A stretch of DNA of 64,000 nucleotides from Bog-375 sp049587755 (GTDB taxonomy: Bacteria > Acidobacteriota > Terriglobia > Bryobacterales > Bryobacteraceae): the NCBI GenBank assembly GCA_049587755.1, contig JBAVEN010000071.1:1-64000 (forward strand). Reading direction: 5' to 3'. The position numbers were made by a program, and so were the translations under genes. Below are positions 34,821 through 43,374 of the stretch, piece after piece (the first letter of the stretch is position 1; every line of letters starts with the position of its first letter). The notes beneath the pieces are model-generated. The model did not search any database. It saw nothing but the letters and a program-made list of their open reading frames with translations, and was not told the origin of the DNA.

Positions 34821-35875
34821 TATGACCACCTCTGTGGCTGAACGATTATTTTCAACGATTTAGATCCCGGATGCAATGCCAAATCGAATCCTGAACGAAT
34901 TTTAACCAGCGGTAGACAGTGGGAAATCAACTCTTCCACAGGCAATTCACCGCCAAAAACAAGCCGGGCAGATTCTTTCTGCAAATCTACCGACGCGCTA
35001 TAACACCCGAAAATAGTCCGCTCTCCTACACAGATGTCCGCGCCGGAAGCTTCGATGCGTTCGGTCGAAGAAGTTTGCGCGAAAAGAAGAATACGGGCGC
35101 CCGGCCGGGAGCAAGCCATGGCCTGCTCGACGATTCCGGGAGCGGAAACGGCAACCACCACGAAATCCGCGCCGCGGCCCTCGGTGAGGCGCTTGACTTC
35201 GGAGGCCACGTCCACGGTGCGCGGATTCCAGGTCGGCTCCGCGCCGCAGCGGGCGGCGAGGGCGAGCCGCTCGGCAATGGTATCAGTGGCGGCCACGCGC
35301 GCCCCAGTGCGCCGCACCAGCATGGTGAACATGAGGCCGATGGGACCCTGGCCCAGCACCACCCCGAACTCATCGGGCTGCGGATCGGCTTGCACCACGG
35401 CCTTAAGGCAGGTGTTCAGCGGCTCGACGAGCGTGGCGCGTTCAAAAGAAATGCCGTCGGGTATCTTTTCCACGCCTCGTTCCACGATCCAATCCATCAC
35501 GCGGACGTATTGCGCAAAACCGCCACCGGCGGGCTCAAACCCGGCCGTGATGCCGACTTTCTTATAGACGGGGCATTGGGCGTAAACCTTGCGGCGGCAG
35601 TAAAAACACTTCATGCAGGGAATGTGGTGAAAGGCGACCACGCGGTCGCCGGGCTGAAACTTCCGCACGGCGGAGCCTGCGGCAGCTACCACGCCGGCGG
35701 TTTCGTGACCGTAAATGCGCGGCGGCGCCAGCAGGTTGTGCTCGATCTTCTTCAGATCGGTATGGCAGATGCCGCAAGCTTCAACCCGGATGAGAATCTC
35801 ACCAGGCTGGATTTCGGGCGTAGGAATCTCTTCGATCTCCACCAGGCTTTGGCCGCGATATACAGCGGCGTGCAT
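34820..35875 (-). CDS. Zinc-type medium-chain dehydrogenase, first of a pair
   Basis: MDR-family protein of about 351 residues: ACGICHTDLKKIEHN, GHETAGVV, structural-zinc cysteines CMKCFYCRRKVYAQC, the nucleotide loop VVLGQGPIGLMFTML and GRGADFVVVAVS. The ATG at 35875 (MHAAVYRG) is the family-like start; a longer frame would overlap hpnG. It begins 22 bp after hpnG ends. The gene is similar in layout to the next one, so the pair may be an old duplication or two subunits. The substrate is unknown. Confidence 0.82.
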   Translation of the reverse strand: MHAAVYRGQSLVEIEEIPTPEIQPGEILIRVEACGICHTDLKKIEHNLLAPPRIYGHETAGVVAAAGSAVRKFQPGDRVVAFHHIPCMKCFYCRRKVYAQCPVYKKVGITAGFEPAGGGFAQYVRVMDWIVERGVEKIPDGISFERATLVEPLNTCLKAVVQADPQPDEFGVVLGQGPIGLMFTMLVRRTGARVAATDTIAERLALAARCGAEPTWNPRTVDVASEVKRLTEGRGADFVVVAVSAPGIVEQAMACSRPGARILLFAQTSSTERIEASGADICVGERTIFGCYSASVDLQKESARLVFGGELPVEELISHCLPLVKIRSGFDLALHPGSKSLKIIVQPQRWS

Positions 35876-35897
35876 GGTTGCGGGTATGGCGTTCGTT

Positions 35898-36590
35898 TCA
35901 GAACCGGCAATCTGCAAAAAAGTCCCCCAACGCTCGCGCAGCCCGAGCGGAACGATGCCGCAGCCGAAGCAACTCCGGCAGCCGGACCAGCGGACGACCC
36001 GAAATAGAACCTAAGATTCTTATTGTATCGAAATGTCCGTCAGGGCGCAGCGCCGCATTCAGGTCATTCGCCAAATCTTCGCCTGCCAGGTCGGTGACGG
36101 CCTTGATGCAAAAGAACCGAAAGCCCAAATCGGCCGCACGCCCGGCCACGGCGGCCGCCTCCATATCTACCGCGGCGGCTCCCGACTGGCGCAAACTGCG
36201 CTTTTCGGCCGCGGATTGAGCCACGTGATCGATGGTCAGCACCACCCCATGGTGATGCGGCAGCGAGGCGTGGGGTGATAAAGCGTTGAGGCGGCCGTTG
36301 GCGCCGATTACTTCGGTGGCGACGACCACCGAGGCCAGCCCCAGTTTCTCGTCCAGCGCGCCGCAAAAGCCGGTGCAAACCACCGCATCGGGCAGAAAAG
36401 CCGCCGCCCTGTCCACCGCGGCCGAAGCTCTGACAGGGCCGGCGCCATTGGCCACCAGCAGCACATCATACTCGCCCAGCACCGCCGAGCGGGCCCAATC
36501 GGCGCCCACCTGCGCCGCATGCGCGCCACGCGCATGAGCCAGGATGCCGCGAACTTCTCTCGCCTCGGCCGTCACCACCAGCAGTTTCAT
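35898..36590 (-). CDS. hpnG: Hopanoid-associated nucleoside phosphorylase
   Basis: HpnG belongs to the purine phosphorylase/MTA-SAH nucleosidase fold and removes adenine from adenosylhopane to give ribosylhopane. The 230-residue protein has an MKLLVVTAEAREVRGIL start, VVCTGFCGALDEKLGLASVV, and AAAVDMEAAAVAGRAADLG with the family's active-site Glu, then IKAVTDLAGEDLAND. It overlaps the hpnA stop by the ATGA joint. Confidence 0.88.
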   Translation of the reverse strand: MKLLVVTAEAREVRGILAHARGAHAAQVGADWARSAVLGEYDVLLVANGAGPVRASAAVDRAAAFLPDAVVCTGFCGALDEKLGLASVVVATEVIGANGRLNALSPHASLPHHHGVVLTIDHVAQSAAEKRSLRQSGAAAVDMEAAAVAGRAADLGFRFFCIKAVTDLAGEDLANDLNAALRPDGHFDTIRILGSISGRPLVRLPELLRLRHRSARAARALGDFFADCRF

Positions 36591-37564
36591 GGTTGGCTCC
36601 GGGTGCGTGTGAACCATTCCACCGCGCGCGTGAGCGCCTGCGACGCTGGCCCCGGCTGGTAGCCCAGGTCCCACCCGGCCTTGGCGTGCGTTACCCACAT
36701 TTTCTTTTTGGCCAGGCGCACCGCTTCCAGGGAAACGCGCGGCGGCGACCCGGAGAGGCTCGCCCAAGCCGTGCTGAACGCGCCCGCGCACCATGCCACG
36801 AAATACGGTAGACGCACGCGCGGTGGATTGCGCTTCGTGATGGCCGCTAACTGGCGCAGAATTTCAGCCAGCGTGAGGTTTTCCGAACCGAGAATGTAAC
36901 GCTCGCCGGAGCGGCCTCGCTGGCAAGCCAGCCAGTGACCTTCGGCAGCATCGCGCGCGTCCACCACGTTGAGGCCGGTGTCGATGTAGGCCGGCATGGC
37001 GCCGTTCAGAAAATCGAGAACGATGCGGCCGGTCGGGGTGGGCTTGAAATCGTGGTCGCCCATGGGAGCGGTGGGGTTGACGATGACGATGTCCATGCCG
37101 GCACCGGCAAATTCCAGCGCCACTTGCTCGGCGAGGAACTTGGAGCGCTTGTAATCGCCCGCCATGTCCGCGAGGGAAACCGGAGTGGTCTCGTCACCCA
37201 GGCCGCTGGGCGGGATGCCGATGGCGCCGACGGTGCTGGTGTAGACGACTCGGTCCACGCCGGCCGCTCGCGCCGCCTGGAGCAGGTTGCGCGTGCCTTC
37301 GACATTGTTGTCGTACAGTTCGCGCGGATTCCGGCTCCAGAGCCGGTAGTCCCCGGCGACGTGGAAGACGGTGCCGCAGCCGGCGGCCGCGCGCTCGAGC
37401 GATGCCCGATCGCGCAGATCGCCAGTGACCGTTTCGACCGCCAGTTCTTCGACACGGCTGCCGGGCCGCACCAGCGCGCGAACCGGGCAGCCGTGCTCGA
37501 TCGCGACACGCGCCACGTGCCAGCCCAGGAACCCGGATGCGCCAGTGACCAGGACGGGCTTCAT
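36587..37564 (-). CDS. hpnA: Hopanoid-associated sugar epimerase-type reductase
   Basis: The extended SDR family protein of 325 residues has LVTGASGFLGWHVARV, the catalytic YKRSKFLAE (YxxxK) and NVVDARDAAEGHWLA, the pattern of HpnA proteins found in hopanoid clusters. The exact reaction of HpnA is not settled. The ATG at 37564 (MKPVLVTG) is taken. The gene is separated from hpnH upstream by a repeat-bearing gap and overlaps hpnG downstream by four bases. Confidence 0.88.
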   Translation of the reverse strand: MKPVLVTGASGFLGWHVARVAIEHGCPVRALVRPGSRVEELAVETVTGDLRDRASLERAAAGCGTVFHVAGDYRLWSRNPRELYDNNVEGTRNLLQAARAAGVDRVVYTSTVGAIGIPPSGLGDETTPVSLADMAGDYKRSKFLAEQVALEFAGAGMDIVIVNPTAPMGDHDFKPTPTGRIVLDFLNGAMPAYIDTGLNVVDARDAAEGHWLACQRGRSGERYILGSENLTLAEILRQLAAITKRNPPRVRLPYFVAWCAGAFSTAWASLSGSPPRVSLEAVRLAKKKMWVTHAKAGWDLGYQPGPASQALTRAVEWFTRTRSQP

Positions 37565-37578
37565 GGCAGTATCGGGCG

Positions 37579-37694
37579 CGTGGCGCACGCACTCGTGCGT
37601 GCCGTGTCGAGACTCTTATCGACACCTGTTCGCGCATTGCAGGCCGGGCGTCGGCACGAGTGCCGACGCGGCACGCACGAGTGCGTGCGCCACG
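37579..37694. repeat. Long inverted repeat inside the hopanoid operon
   Basis: Two 26-bp arms (37579-37604 and 37669-37694) are perfect reverse complements. Each arm is itself nearly palindromic around GCACGCACTCGTGCGTGC, and a third palindrome GTCGGCAC-GA-GTGCCGAC lies between them at 37650-37667. This looks like a REP/BIME-type cluster in the hpnH-hpnA gap. It is the only sizeable gap in an otherwise tightly overlapped operon. Confidence 0.85.
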
Positions 37695-37700
37695 GCGCCG

Positions 37701-38807
37701 CTAGCGCAGCATCCATGCCAGCATCTTGAGATTGTCGGCAACGCCGGCGCTGATGCCGTAGGCGACCGAAGGCTCGAAGCCGCAATGCATCATGCAGTGC
37801 TCGCAGCGCGGGTCGTTGCCGGGGCCGTAGCTTTCCCACGGCGTCCGCGTCATCAGCTCCTCGAACGTCTTGTACTGCCCGTCGGTGATCAGGTAGCACG
37901 GGCCTTTCCAGCCCTTGATGTTGTATGTGGGATTGCCCCAGGCGGTGCACGGCAGCTCGCGGCGGCCTTGCAAAAATTCCATGTACAGCGGGGTCTGGCG
38001 GACCGGGTATTTAGCAGCGATGCGGTCGAAATCCTTGAATTTTTCGCGAATGTCTTCGCGCGTCAGGAAAATCTCGCGGTCGTCGACGGCGGAGTAACCG
38101 TACCCGGGCGCGATCTGGTGCCCGTCCACATTGAACTGCCGGAGGTACTCGAACAGCTCCTCGATCTCCCGCATGTCGGTCTCTTTGTAGACCGTGGTGT
38201 TGGTGCAGACCTGGAAGCCGGCCGCCTTGGCGATCCGGATGCCTTCGATGGCCGCATCGAAAACGCCTTCGCGCTCCACCGCGATGTCGTGATTCTTGCG
38301 CATGCCATCCAGGTGGATGTTGAAGTAGAGGCGCTTGTCCGGCGTGAACTCGCCGATCCGCTTCTTGATGAACATGCCGTTGGTGCAGAGATAAATGTGG
38401 CGGTTGCGCTCCAGGATGCCCGCCGTCAGCTCGCCGATCTGCGGATACATCATCGGCTCGCCGCCGCAGATGGAAACCACCGGCGCGCCGCACTCATCCA
38501 CCGCGGCCAGGCACTCTTCGAGCGGGACGCGCTCGGTGATGGTGGATTCGTACTCGCGGATGCGGCCGCAGCCGGTGCAGGTGAGGTTGCAGGCATGCAG
38601 CGGCTCCAGCATCAGCACGATGGGGAAGCGCTTGCCGATCATGGGATGCGGCTGGTGCCTCCCGCCGGTCTTGGGCGGCAGGATGCGGAACGGGTTGGCG
38701 GAGCCGGTTTCGCGGACGGCGTTCTTCTGCCACTCCGGCCGGGGCCGCATCTTGTTTCGGAGAATGTATCCGGCCAGGCCGGCGGTCATGGAGAGCGGAA
38801 ATTTCAT
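37701..38807 (-). CDS. hpnH: Adenosyl-hopene transferase, radical SAM
   Basis: HpnH joins the 5'-deoxyadenosyl group of SAM to diploptene, giving adenosylhopane. The 368-residue protein has the cluster motif CNLTCTGCGRIREY, the SICGGEPMMYPQIGEL loop, and a C-terminal Cys-rich DPRCEHCMMHCGFEPS typical of the family. The ATG at 38807 overlaps the squalene-hopene cyclase stop in an ATGA joint. Confidence 0.95.
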   Translation of the reverse strand: MKFPLSMTAGLAGYILRNKMRPRPEWQKNAVRETGSANPFRILPPKTGGRHQPHPMIGKRFPIVLMLEPLHACNLTCTGCGRIREYESTITERVPLEECLAAVDECGAPVVSICGGEPMMYPQIGELTAGILERNRHIYLCTNGMFIKKRIGEFTPDKRLYFNIHLDGMRKNHDIAVEREGVFDAAIEGIRIAKAAGFQVCTNTTVYKETDMREIEELFEYLRQFNVDGHQIAPGYGYSAVDDREIFLTREDIREKFKDFDRIAAKYPVRQTPLYMEFLQGRRELPCTAWGNPTYNIKGWKGPCYLITDGQYKTFEELMTRTPWESYGPGNDPRCEHCMMHCGFEPSVAYGISAGVADNLKMLAWMLR

Positions 38808-40735
38808 AACCTGTCTTTCGAGTTGGCTCGGGTCTTCACGAACGAAGACAGCGCGAGTAGCGGGAAGTAGTCCTTGTACAAGTGATAATTCAAGTAGAAC
38901 ACCTTGGGGAAGCCGGTGCCAGTGGCCAGCTCTTCATCCCAGCTTCCATCGGCGCGCTGAGTTTCGACCAGATATTCGATGCCATGGCGAACGCTGAGGC
39001 TGGAATCGTCGCCGCCGGCGATGAGGCCGAGGATCGCCCAGGCGGTTTGCGAAGGCGTGCTGCGCGCGGCGGTGAAGACGCCGTTATCGTAGCTGGCGCA
39101 GCTTTCGCCCCAGCCGCCATCGGCGTTCTGAATGGAGCGCAGCCATTCGCCCGCGCGGAGGACGTGGGCTTCGCGGTCGCTTTCGCCGCACGCGGCCAGT
39201 CCGCGCAGGGCGAAACAGGTGCCATAAATGTACGCCACTCCCCACCGGCCGTACCAGCTTCCATCGGCTTCCTGGTGGCGCACCAACCACTCCACGCCAC
39301 GGCGCACGGCGGCGCGATCGCGCCCCAAGCCATGCGCAGCCAGGGCCTCCAGCACCCGGCCGGTGATATCGGCGCAGGTGGGGTCGAGCATGGCATTGTG
39401 ATCGGCGACCGGAACCTGGCTCAGAAACTCCCAGTTGTTATCGGCGTCAAAGGCGGCCCAGCCGCCATCGCGCGACTGCATCGCGAGCAGCCAGGCGAGC
39501 GCGCGCCGCTCGGCCGCCTGCTGCGCGTCTGCGTCCGAGCCGCGCGCCTGGCTCAGCGCCAGCATCACCATGGCGGTGTCATCGATATCCGGGTAGAATT
39601 CGTTGGCGTATTCGAAAGCCCAGCCGGAGGGCTCTGTTCCGGGACGCTTCAGGCTCCAGTCTCCCTGGCGCCGCACCTCGCGCTGGATCAGCCAATCGGC
39701 GGCACGCGCCGCCGCGCGGGCCCCCAGCTCACTCTGCGCTGCCGCATAGGCGCTGATGGCGGTGTCCCACACCGGCGAAAAGCACGGCTGGAAAAAGAAG
39801 CGCTCGCCATCGTCCACCATCAGGCTGTTGAACTGCCGCAAGGCCTCAGCGCGCAGCGGATGGTCGGGAGCGTACCCGAGCACATCGAGCGCCATCACCG
39901 AGTACATCATCGGCGGGTAGATGGCGCCGAAGCCGTCGGAGTGGTCGAGGCGCTCGATCATCCACTCCGCGGCGCGGGCCACGGCTTTGCGGCGCATCGC
40001 TTTCAGGCCGCTCCGCTCCCACCACTTCAGGAAACCATCGGCGGCGAGAAACACGTTGTGCCAGGAGAGCCACGACGGGTCGCGCTGCAACGCCGGGCTG
40101 ACGCCGGGCAGCCAGAGTTCGTCAAGCTGAAATCCGGCGGGCACCGGGCGGCGCGGGTTGGCGGCGTGCACGATGGAAAGCGAAACCACGATGGCGCGCG
40201 TCCACGCCGACATCTGGTAGAGCAGGTGGAATGGCAGCAGCACCAGCTCCGGAGGAATGCTGGGGCAGTACCGCCGCGGGTAAAGATCGAAAAGGCCGAG
40301 GTTGATTTTGACGTAGCTGTTGGCCGCCTGAATGCCGCCCAACTCCAGGATGCGGCGGCGCAGGCGCGCCATGCGCGGGTCGTCGATGGCCATGCCGGCC
40401 AGTTTCAGCGCGACATAAGCCTTCACCGACGCGCTGACCTCGCTAGGTCCCCCGGCGTAGATATTGAATCCGCCATCGTCGAGCTGCCATTCGAAGATGG
40501 ACCGAACCGCCTTATCGATCAGCCGGCGCGTAGGCGGGTCCCAGCGGCCCTGGGCAGGAGGATAGAGCCAGAGCTGGAACAGAATGTAATCGGATTCGAG
40601 CGTGGTATCGGCGGTCAGCTCGGCGCACCAATGGCCGTCGCGAGCCTGCAAGTCCGCCAGGTTGGCGCAGGCGCGGCGCATCGCCTCCTGGGCGCCGGTC
40701 TCGATCGACTTGGGCGTTGCAAGCTGTGTGTTCAT
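38804..40735 (-). CDS. shc: Squalene-hopene cyclase
   Basis: Monotopic membrane cyclase that folds squalene to hopene and diplopterol. The 643-residue length is normal. The proton-donating DxDD motif is DIDDTAMVM with Asp383, Asp385 and Asp386. Several QW-type repeats can be seen, such as QSRDGGWAAFDADNNWEF, QEADGSWYGRWGVAYIYGT and QNADGGWGESC. Start ATG 40735 overlaps the ispH stop by the ATGA joint, which links isoprenoid supply and hopanoid synthesis in one message. Confidence 0.96.
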   Translation of the reverse strand: MNTQLATPKSIETGAQEAMRRACANLADLQARDGHWCAELTADTTLESDYILFQLWLYPPAQGRWDPPTRRLIDKAVRSIFEWQLDDGGFNIYAGGPSEVSASVKAYVALKLAGMAIDDPRMARLRRRILELGGIQAANSYVKINLGLFDLYPRRYCPSIPPELVLLPFHLLYQMSAWTRAIVVSLSIVHAANPRRPVPAGFQLDELWLPGVSPALQRDPSWLSWHNVFLAADGFLKWWERSGLKAMRRKAVARAAEWMIERLDHSDGFGAIYPPMMYSVMALDVLGYAPDHPLRAEALRQFNSLMVDDGERFFFQPCFSPVWDTAISAYAAAQSELGARAAARAADWLIQREVRRQGDWSLKRPGTEPSGWAFEYANEFYPDIDDTAMVMLALSQARGSDADAQQAAERRALAWLLAMQSRDGGWAAFDADNNWEFLSQVPVADHNAMLDPTCADITGRVLEALAAHGLGRDRAAVRRGVEWLVRHQEADGSWYGRWGVAYIYGTCFALRGLAACGESDREAHVLRAGEWLRSIQNADGGWGESCASYDNGVFTAARSTPSQTAWAILGLIAGGDDSSLSVRHGIEYLVETQRADGSWDEELATGTGFPKVFYLNYHLYKDYFPLLALSSFVKTRANSKDRL

Positions 40736-41703
40736 CGAATACTGACCATCAGCTCAGAGGGCAGCGAAAAGCGCACGTCCTCATCCACCATCTCGATTTC
40801 TTCCACCTGGTGGAACCCGTCGTTGCGCAGAAAAGCGATCAATTCCTCCACCAGATGCTCGGGCGCCGACGCACCGGCGGTGACTCCCACGTTGGTCACC
40901 GCGTTCAGCCACGCGCGGTCCACATCGCCGCGATCGTTCACCAGGTAGGAGCGGACGCCGAAATTCGTGCCCACCTCCACCAGGCGCTTGGAATTCGAGC
41001 TGTTCTCGGAGCCGACCACCAGCAGCAGGTCCACCACCCGGGCGATCGCCTTCACCGCCATCTGGCGGTTTTGCGTGGCATAGCAGATGTCCTGCGCGGG
41101 CGGTCCCTGGCTCAGCGGAAAACGCTGCTTGAGGCGCTCGATGATATCGCGCGTTTCGTCCAGGCTGAGAGTGGTCTGCGTCAGATAGCGGACGCGCCCG
41201 GGATCGGGCAATTCAAGGCGGTCCACGTCCTCGACGGTCTCCACCAGGTGGCTGGCCTGCGGCACCTCGCCCAGCGTGCCGATCACTTCGTCGTGATCCT
41301 TGTGGCCGATGAGGACGATGCTGTAACCGTCGCGCGCGAACCGCGCCGCTTCCAGGTGGACCTTGGTGACCAGCGGGCAGGTGGCGTCGATCACGTCCAG
41401 GCGCCGCTCCCTGGCCTCCTTGCGTACCGATGGGGCGACGCCGTGCGCGCTGAAAATGGCGCGGGCGCCGGCCGGCACTTCATCCAGTTCTTCGACGAAG
41501 ATCGCTCCCGCCCCGCGCAGCTCGTCGACCACGTGCTTATTGTGGACGATTTCCTTGCGGACGTAGACCGGCGGCCCGTAGAGATCGAGCGCGATCTTGA
41601 CTACATCGATGGCCCTGACGACACCGGCGCAAAAGCCGCGAGGCTTGAGCAGAAAGATCTTCTTCTCCGCGCCGAGATTAGGTGCGAAAGGCTTTAGCGG
41701 CAT
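40732..41703 (-). CDS. ispH: 4-hydroxy-3-methylbut-2-enyl diphosphate reductase
   Basis: IspH makes IPP and DMAPP in the last step of the MEP pathway, using a [4Fe-4S] cluster held by three Cys. All three are visible: RGFCAGVV, DATCPLVTKVH and CYATQNRQ. The 323-residue protein has the family's AHG element (IFSAHGVAPSV). The ATG at 41703 is used, since the only longer form starts at a TTG. It is the first gene of the hopanoid operon and is divergent from ogt. Confidence 0.95.
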   Translation of the reverse strand: MPLKPFAPNLGAEKKIFLLKPRGFCAGVVRAIDVVKIALDLYGPPVYVRKEIVHNKHVVDELRGAGAIFVEELDEVPAGARAIFSAHGVAPSVRKEARERRLDVIDATCPLVTKVHLEAARFARDGYSIVLIGHKDHDEVIGTLGEVPQASHLVETVEDVDRLELPDPGRVRYLTQTTLSLDETRDIIERLKQRFPLSQGPPAQDICYATQNRQMAVKAIARVVDLLLVVGSENSSNSKRLVEVGTNFGVRSYLVNDRGDVDRAWLNAVTNVGVTAGASAPEHLVEELIAFLRNDGFHQVEEIEMVDEDVRFSLPSELMVSIR

Positions 41704-41720
41704 AGGGACGAATGGGTACA

Positions 41721-41726
41721 ATTATA
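41721..41726 (-). promoter_or_regulatory. Possible -10 box for the ispH-hopanoid operon
   Basis: A TATAAT hexamer (minus strand) lies 18 bp before the ispH start in the 112-bp ispH/ogt divergent gap. No good -35 is found at 16-18 bp, so this is a weak call and the true start site may be elsewhere. Confidence 0.3.
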
Positions 41727-41815
41727 ACAAGCGAGCACCGGTTTTCGCAGAAATACTTGACCGCGAAGCACTTGTGTGCTCGCGATCACACTCGGCGTTG
41801 AAGAGCTGAATCCAC

Positions 41816-42292
41816 ATGTGGGAGTCGAGAGAAGAGACGTTCGCGGGAGACGTGCGGTTGCGGCTCACCGCCGGCGCCGCGGGAATCCGGCGCATTGAGT
41901 TCGCGCCGTTCGCCGAGTCCGAAGCGGCGCCGAACCCCGGCAACCCCCTGCTGGCCGAGGCGGTACGCCAGTTGCGAGCCTATTTCGCGGGCGAGTTGCG
42001 CCGCTTCGATCTGCCGCTGGATTTGGCGGGCACCGACTTTCAGCGGCGGGTCTGGCTGGAGTTGACGCGCATCCCATACGGCGAAACCCGCAGCTACCAG
42101 GACCTGGCCCGCGCCATTGGATCGCCGAAGGCGGTTCGCGCGGTAGGCGCAGCCAACGGCGCCAACCCGGTCGCCATCGTGGTTCCCTGCCATCGCGTGA
42201 TCGGCGCCGGCGGCAAGCTGGTCGGATACGGCGGCGGATTGCCGCTCAAACGGAGGTTGCTGGATCTGGAGCGGGGCGGGTTGTTTGAGTGA
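41816..42292 (+). CDS. ogt: Methylated-DNA-protein-cysteine methyltransferase
   Basis: Suicide repair enzyme that transfers alkyl groups from O6-alkylguanine to its own Cys. The acceptor is Cys125 in IVVPCHRVIG, with the FQRRVWLELTRIPYGETRSY helix-turn-helix region before it and a GYGGGLPLKRRLLDLE tail. The 158-residue length is that of Ogt without an AdaA-type N-terminal domain. Start ATG 41816; a GGGAG-like site is not obvious. It is divergent from ispH. Confidence 0.93.
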   Translation: MWESREETFAGDVRLRLTAGAAGIRRIEFAPFAESEAAPNPGNPLLAEAVRQLRAYFAGELRRFDLPLDLAGTDFQRRVWLELTRIPYGETRSYQDLARAIGSPKAVRAVGAANGANPVAIVVPCHRVIGAGGKLVGYGGGLPLKRRLLDLERGGLFE

Positions 42293-42298
42293 TGGAGC

Positions 42299-43306
42299 TC
42301 ACTGTGTGTAGTAGCGGTCTTGCGCGCGGACCTTCAAGTCCGGAAGCGTAACTTTGACCTGGAGTTTGTGAAGCTTTCGCGGACTATGCGCGTTAGCGGG
42401 CTCGAATCCGAGAACGTACTGGCTCCGCAGGTCGGCTTGAATGCGATCGAGTACCGCGGGCAGAGTGGCCGTAGCCCGGTCAAAAGCCAAGCCTCCGGTT
42501 TCTCTAGAGATCCGTTCCAGGTCCGGTTTCTCGCTTAGATAGCTGTACTCCACAGATCGGCCTGTCAAGGCTTCCCACGACTCCGCATGCGCCTCGTACT
42601 GCTCCGGATCTCGAACGGAGTAAACCATCGTGCCAGCGCGCTGACACGCTGCAATGGCGTCCCTCAATGTGTGGTCGCTACCTGTGTCCAAGCCGCCCGT
42701 GAGGAGCAACAGCGCCTTCCGCCCGGTTTGGGGAAGCAGCTTCACCTCTGCCGAGAAGTAGACCGCATCCCATAGCACTGAGAAGCCGCAGGGATCGCCA
42801 AAGCCGCGCCACGGGCCGGGCCTTTCGCCGGTGCAGGGATCGCCGAGGATCGGAGTCCCGACCCTGCGGCGAACCGCGGCAGCCCCAGAGCGGAGCTCCT
42901 CCAAAGAACCGGTCGAATCCGTTACCAGCCGGGCCTGGTCCGAAACCCCGACGATAGCCATCCGGTCGTTAGCCGAGAATACCTGCCTCAGGACCTGCAG
43001 GATGTCTTCGGTGTATTGATTAGGATGCGGCCCGAGTCTCGACATGGTGATGTGGGGGTAGGTTATGTCGACGAGCACCACAATGGTGAGCGGAAGGTCC
43101 GTTTCCCGCCAGAGGTATTTCACCTGTCGGGGCTTGCCGTCTTCCAGCACGATGAAGTCCTCTTTGCGGAGGTTCTTGACCGGCGCTCCGTTGGCCCGCG
43201 TGACAATGCAGGGCACGCGAACCAGGTTCACGTCCACACTAAAGGTCGTCGAAGGCTGAGCCAGCACCGGACCCGCAAGCGCCAGAACAAGCCAACGGCT
43301 CTTCAT
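42299..43306 (-). CDS. VWFA-related secreted protein of the acidobacterial type
   Basis: A 335-residue protein with a signal peptide (MKSRWLVLALAGPVLAQ) and a von Willebrand A domain. FSVDVNLVRVPCIVTRANG leads to KNLRKEDFIVLEDGKPRQV, then TIVVLVDITYPH as the start of the vWA fold (metal-site DxSxS degraded), and ends in LRSQYVLGFEPAN. This order is the acidobacterial VWFA-related family, abundant in that phylum. Its ligand is unknown. Convergent with ogt, with a 6-bp gap. Confidence 0.85.
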   Translation of the reverse strand: MKSRWLVLALAGPVLAQPSTTFSVDVNLVRVPCIVTRANGAPVKNLRKEDFIVLEDGKPRQVKYLWRETDLPLTIVVLVDITYPHITMSRLGPHPNQYTEDILQVLRQVFSANDRMAIVGVSDQARLVTDSTGSLEELRSGAAAVRRRVGTPILGDPCTGERPGPWRGFGDPCGFSVLWDAVYFSAEVKLLPQTGRKALLLLTGGLDTGSDHTLRDAIAACQRAGTMVYSVRDPEQYEAHAESWEALTGRSVEYSYLSEKPDLERISRETGGLAFDRATATLPAVLDRIQADLRSQYVLGFEPANAHSPRKLHKLQVKVTLPDLKVRAQDRYYTQ

Positions 43307-43324
43307 AGACGAAGACCTATGACA

Positions 43325-43330
43325 ATTATA
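43325..43330 (-). promoter_or_regulatory. Possible -10 box upstream of the VWA gene
   Basis: TATAAT on the minus strand, 18 bp before the ATG at 43306, in an AT-richer spot. No matching -35 at normal spacing was found, so it is a weak candidate promoter element. Confidence 0.25.
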
Positions 43331-43374
43331 GGCCTCTCCCGAATCTCAACTACTAACTCCTGGCTCCCGCATTC

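Noticed and set aside
37579..37694. Possible CRISPR array
   Set aside because: The repeats are inverted and only two arms are present, with no regular spacers and no cas genes.
38882..40948. A plus-strand open frame of 688 codons opposite the squalene-hopene cyclase
   Set aside because: It is antisense to shc, whose DxDD and QW motifs are unmistakable; the opposite frame shows no domain.
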